Below, piece after piece: positions 63,951 to 64,000 of a stretch of DNA of 64,000 bases (its first letter is position 1; the number at the start of each line of letters is the position of its first letter). The notes beneath the pieces were generated by a model. It did no database searches. It was not told where the DNA came from and saw nothing but the letters and a program-made list of their open reading frames with translations. The DNA is from Tropicimonas marinistellae (GTDB lineage: Bacteria; Pseudomonadota; Alphaproteobacteria; Rhodobacterales; Rhodobacteraceae), in contig NZ_LNCI01000006.1 in NCBI RefSeq assembly GCF_001509585.1, positions 343,173 through 407,172 on the forward strand. Reading direction: 5' to 3'. The translations under genes and the position numbers were made by a program.

Positions 63951-64000
63951 TTACTCGATGATCTTGGACACAACGCCGGCGCCGACGGTGCGGCCGCCTT
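63951..64000 (-). CDS. tuf: elongation factor Tu, C-terminal end only
   Basis: The last 50 bases encode GGRTVGAGVVSKIIE and a stop on the minus strand, which is the invariant EF-Tu C-terminus. Tandem stop codons (TAA TAA) follow. The remaining ~96% of the gene lies beyond the window. EF-Tu delivers aminoacyl-tRNA to the ribosome. Confidence 0.93.
   Translation of the reverse strand, partial: GGRTVGAGVVSKIIE

Overview
The window is high-GC alphaproteobacterial DNA, most likely a member of the Rhodobacterales (roseobacter group). Signs are a DUF2125 protein, a monomeric NADP-isocitrate dehydrogenase, an S4 of 206 residues, Hint and RTX proteins typical of type I secretion, and several ABC/TRAP catabolic operons. 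It reads as chromosome: housekeeping genes (rpsD, icd, rpmH-rnpA-yidD, hemC, hemE, hemF, tuf) are interleaved with catabolic operons. I saw no IS element, integrase, CRISPR array, tRNA or rRNA.

Layout: 1-5383 holds an ExbB/MotA-type channel protein (cut by the window edge), a ChaC-type cyclotransferase, a DUF2125 protein and the translationally coupled operon hisC-tyrC-extensin-like. 5567-9145 holds an RTX protein of lower GC, rpsD and a Hint-domain protein. 9458-11680 is icd. 11939-20122 (all minus) is a polyol operon: HAD phosphatase, SorC regulator, binding protein, two permeases, ATPase, SDR and mannitol 2-dehydrogenase. 20238-28157 (all minus) is a sugar-acid operon: enolase-superfamily dehydratase, IdnO-like SDR, IdnD-like dehydrogenase, TRAP transporter and IlvD/Edd dehydratase, with a divergent GntR regulator. 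29287-31427 carries a second RTX protein and a cytochrome c.

31619-38261 is a signalling locus. One strand carries a small secreted protein, a 1502-residue Ser/Thr kinase-NTPase-TM-WD40 protein and a CRP-type regulator. The opposite strand carries a class III cyclase-like/FHA protein. The two sides share a palindromic divergent promoter. The parts (kinase, phosphothreonine reader, cyclase-like domain, cNMP-type regulator) fit one phospho/second-messenger circuit. This is the most interesting system in the window.

38269-48545 is a galactoside locus: LacI, GH42 beta-galactosidase, GH36 alpha-galactosidase, two permeases and a binding protein on the minus strand, with IclR and the ATPase on the plus strand. 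48563-55495 (minus) carries MacB, MacA, a sensor kinase, a disulfide-oxidoreductase-family flavoprotein and a TVP38-type membrane protein. 55785-64000 carries rpmH-rnpA-yidD, hemC and hemE (divergent), a TRIC-type membrane protein, a GNAT, hemF, a lipoprotein, an SDR missing its catalytic lysine, an RsmC-like methyltransferase and the end of tuf.
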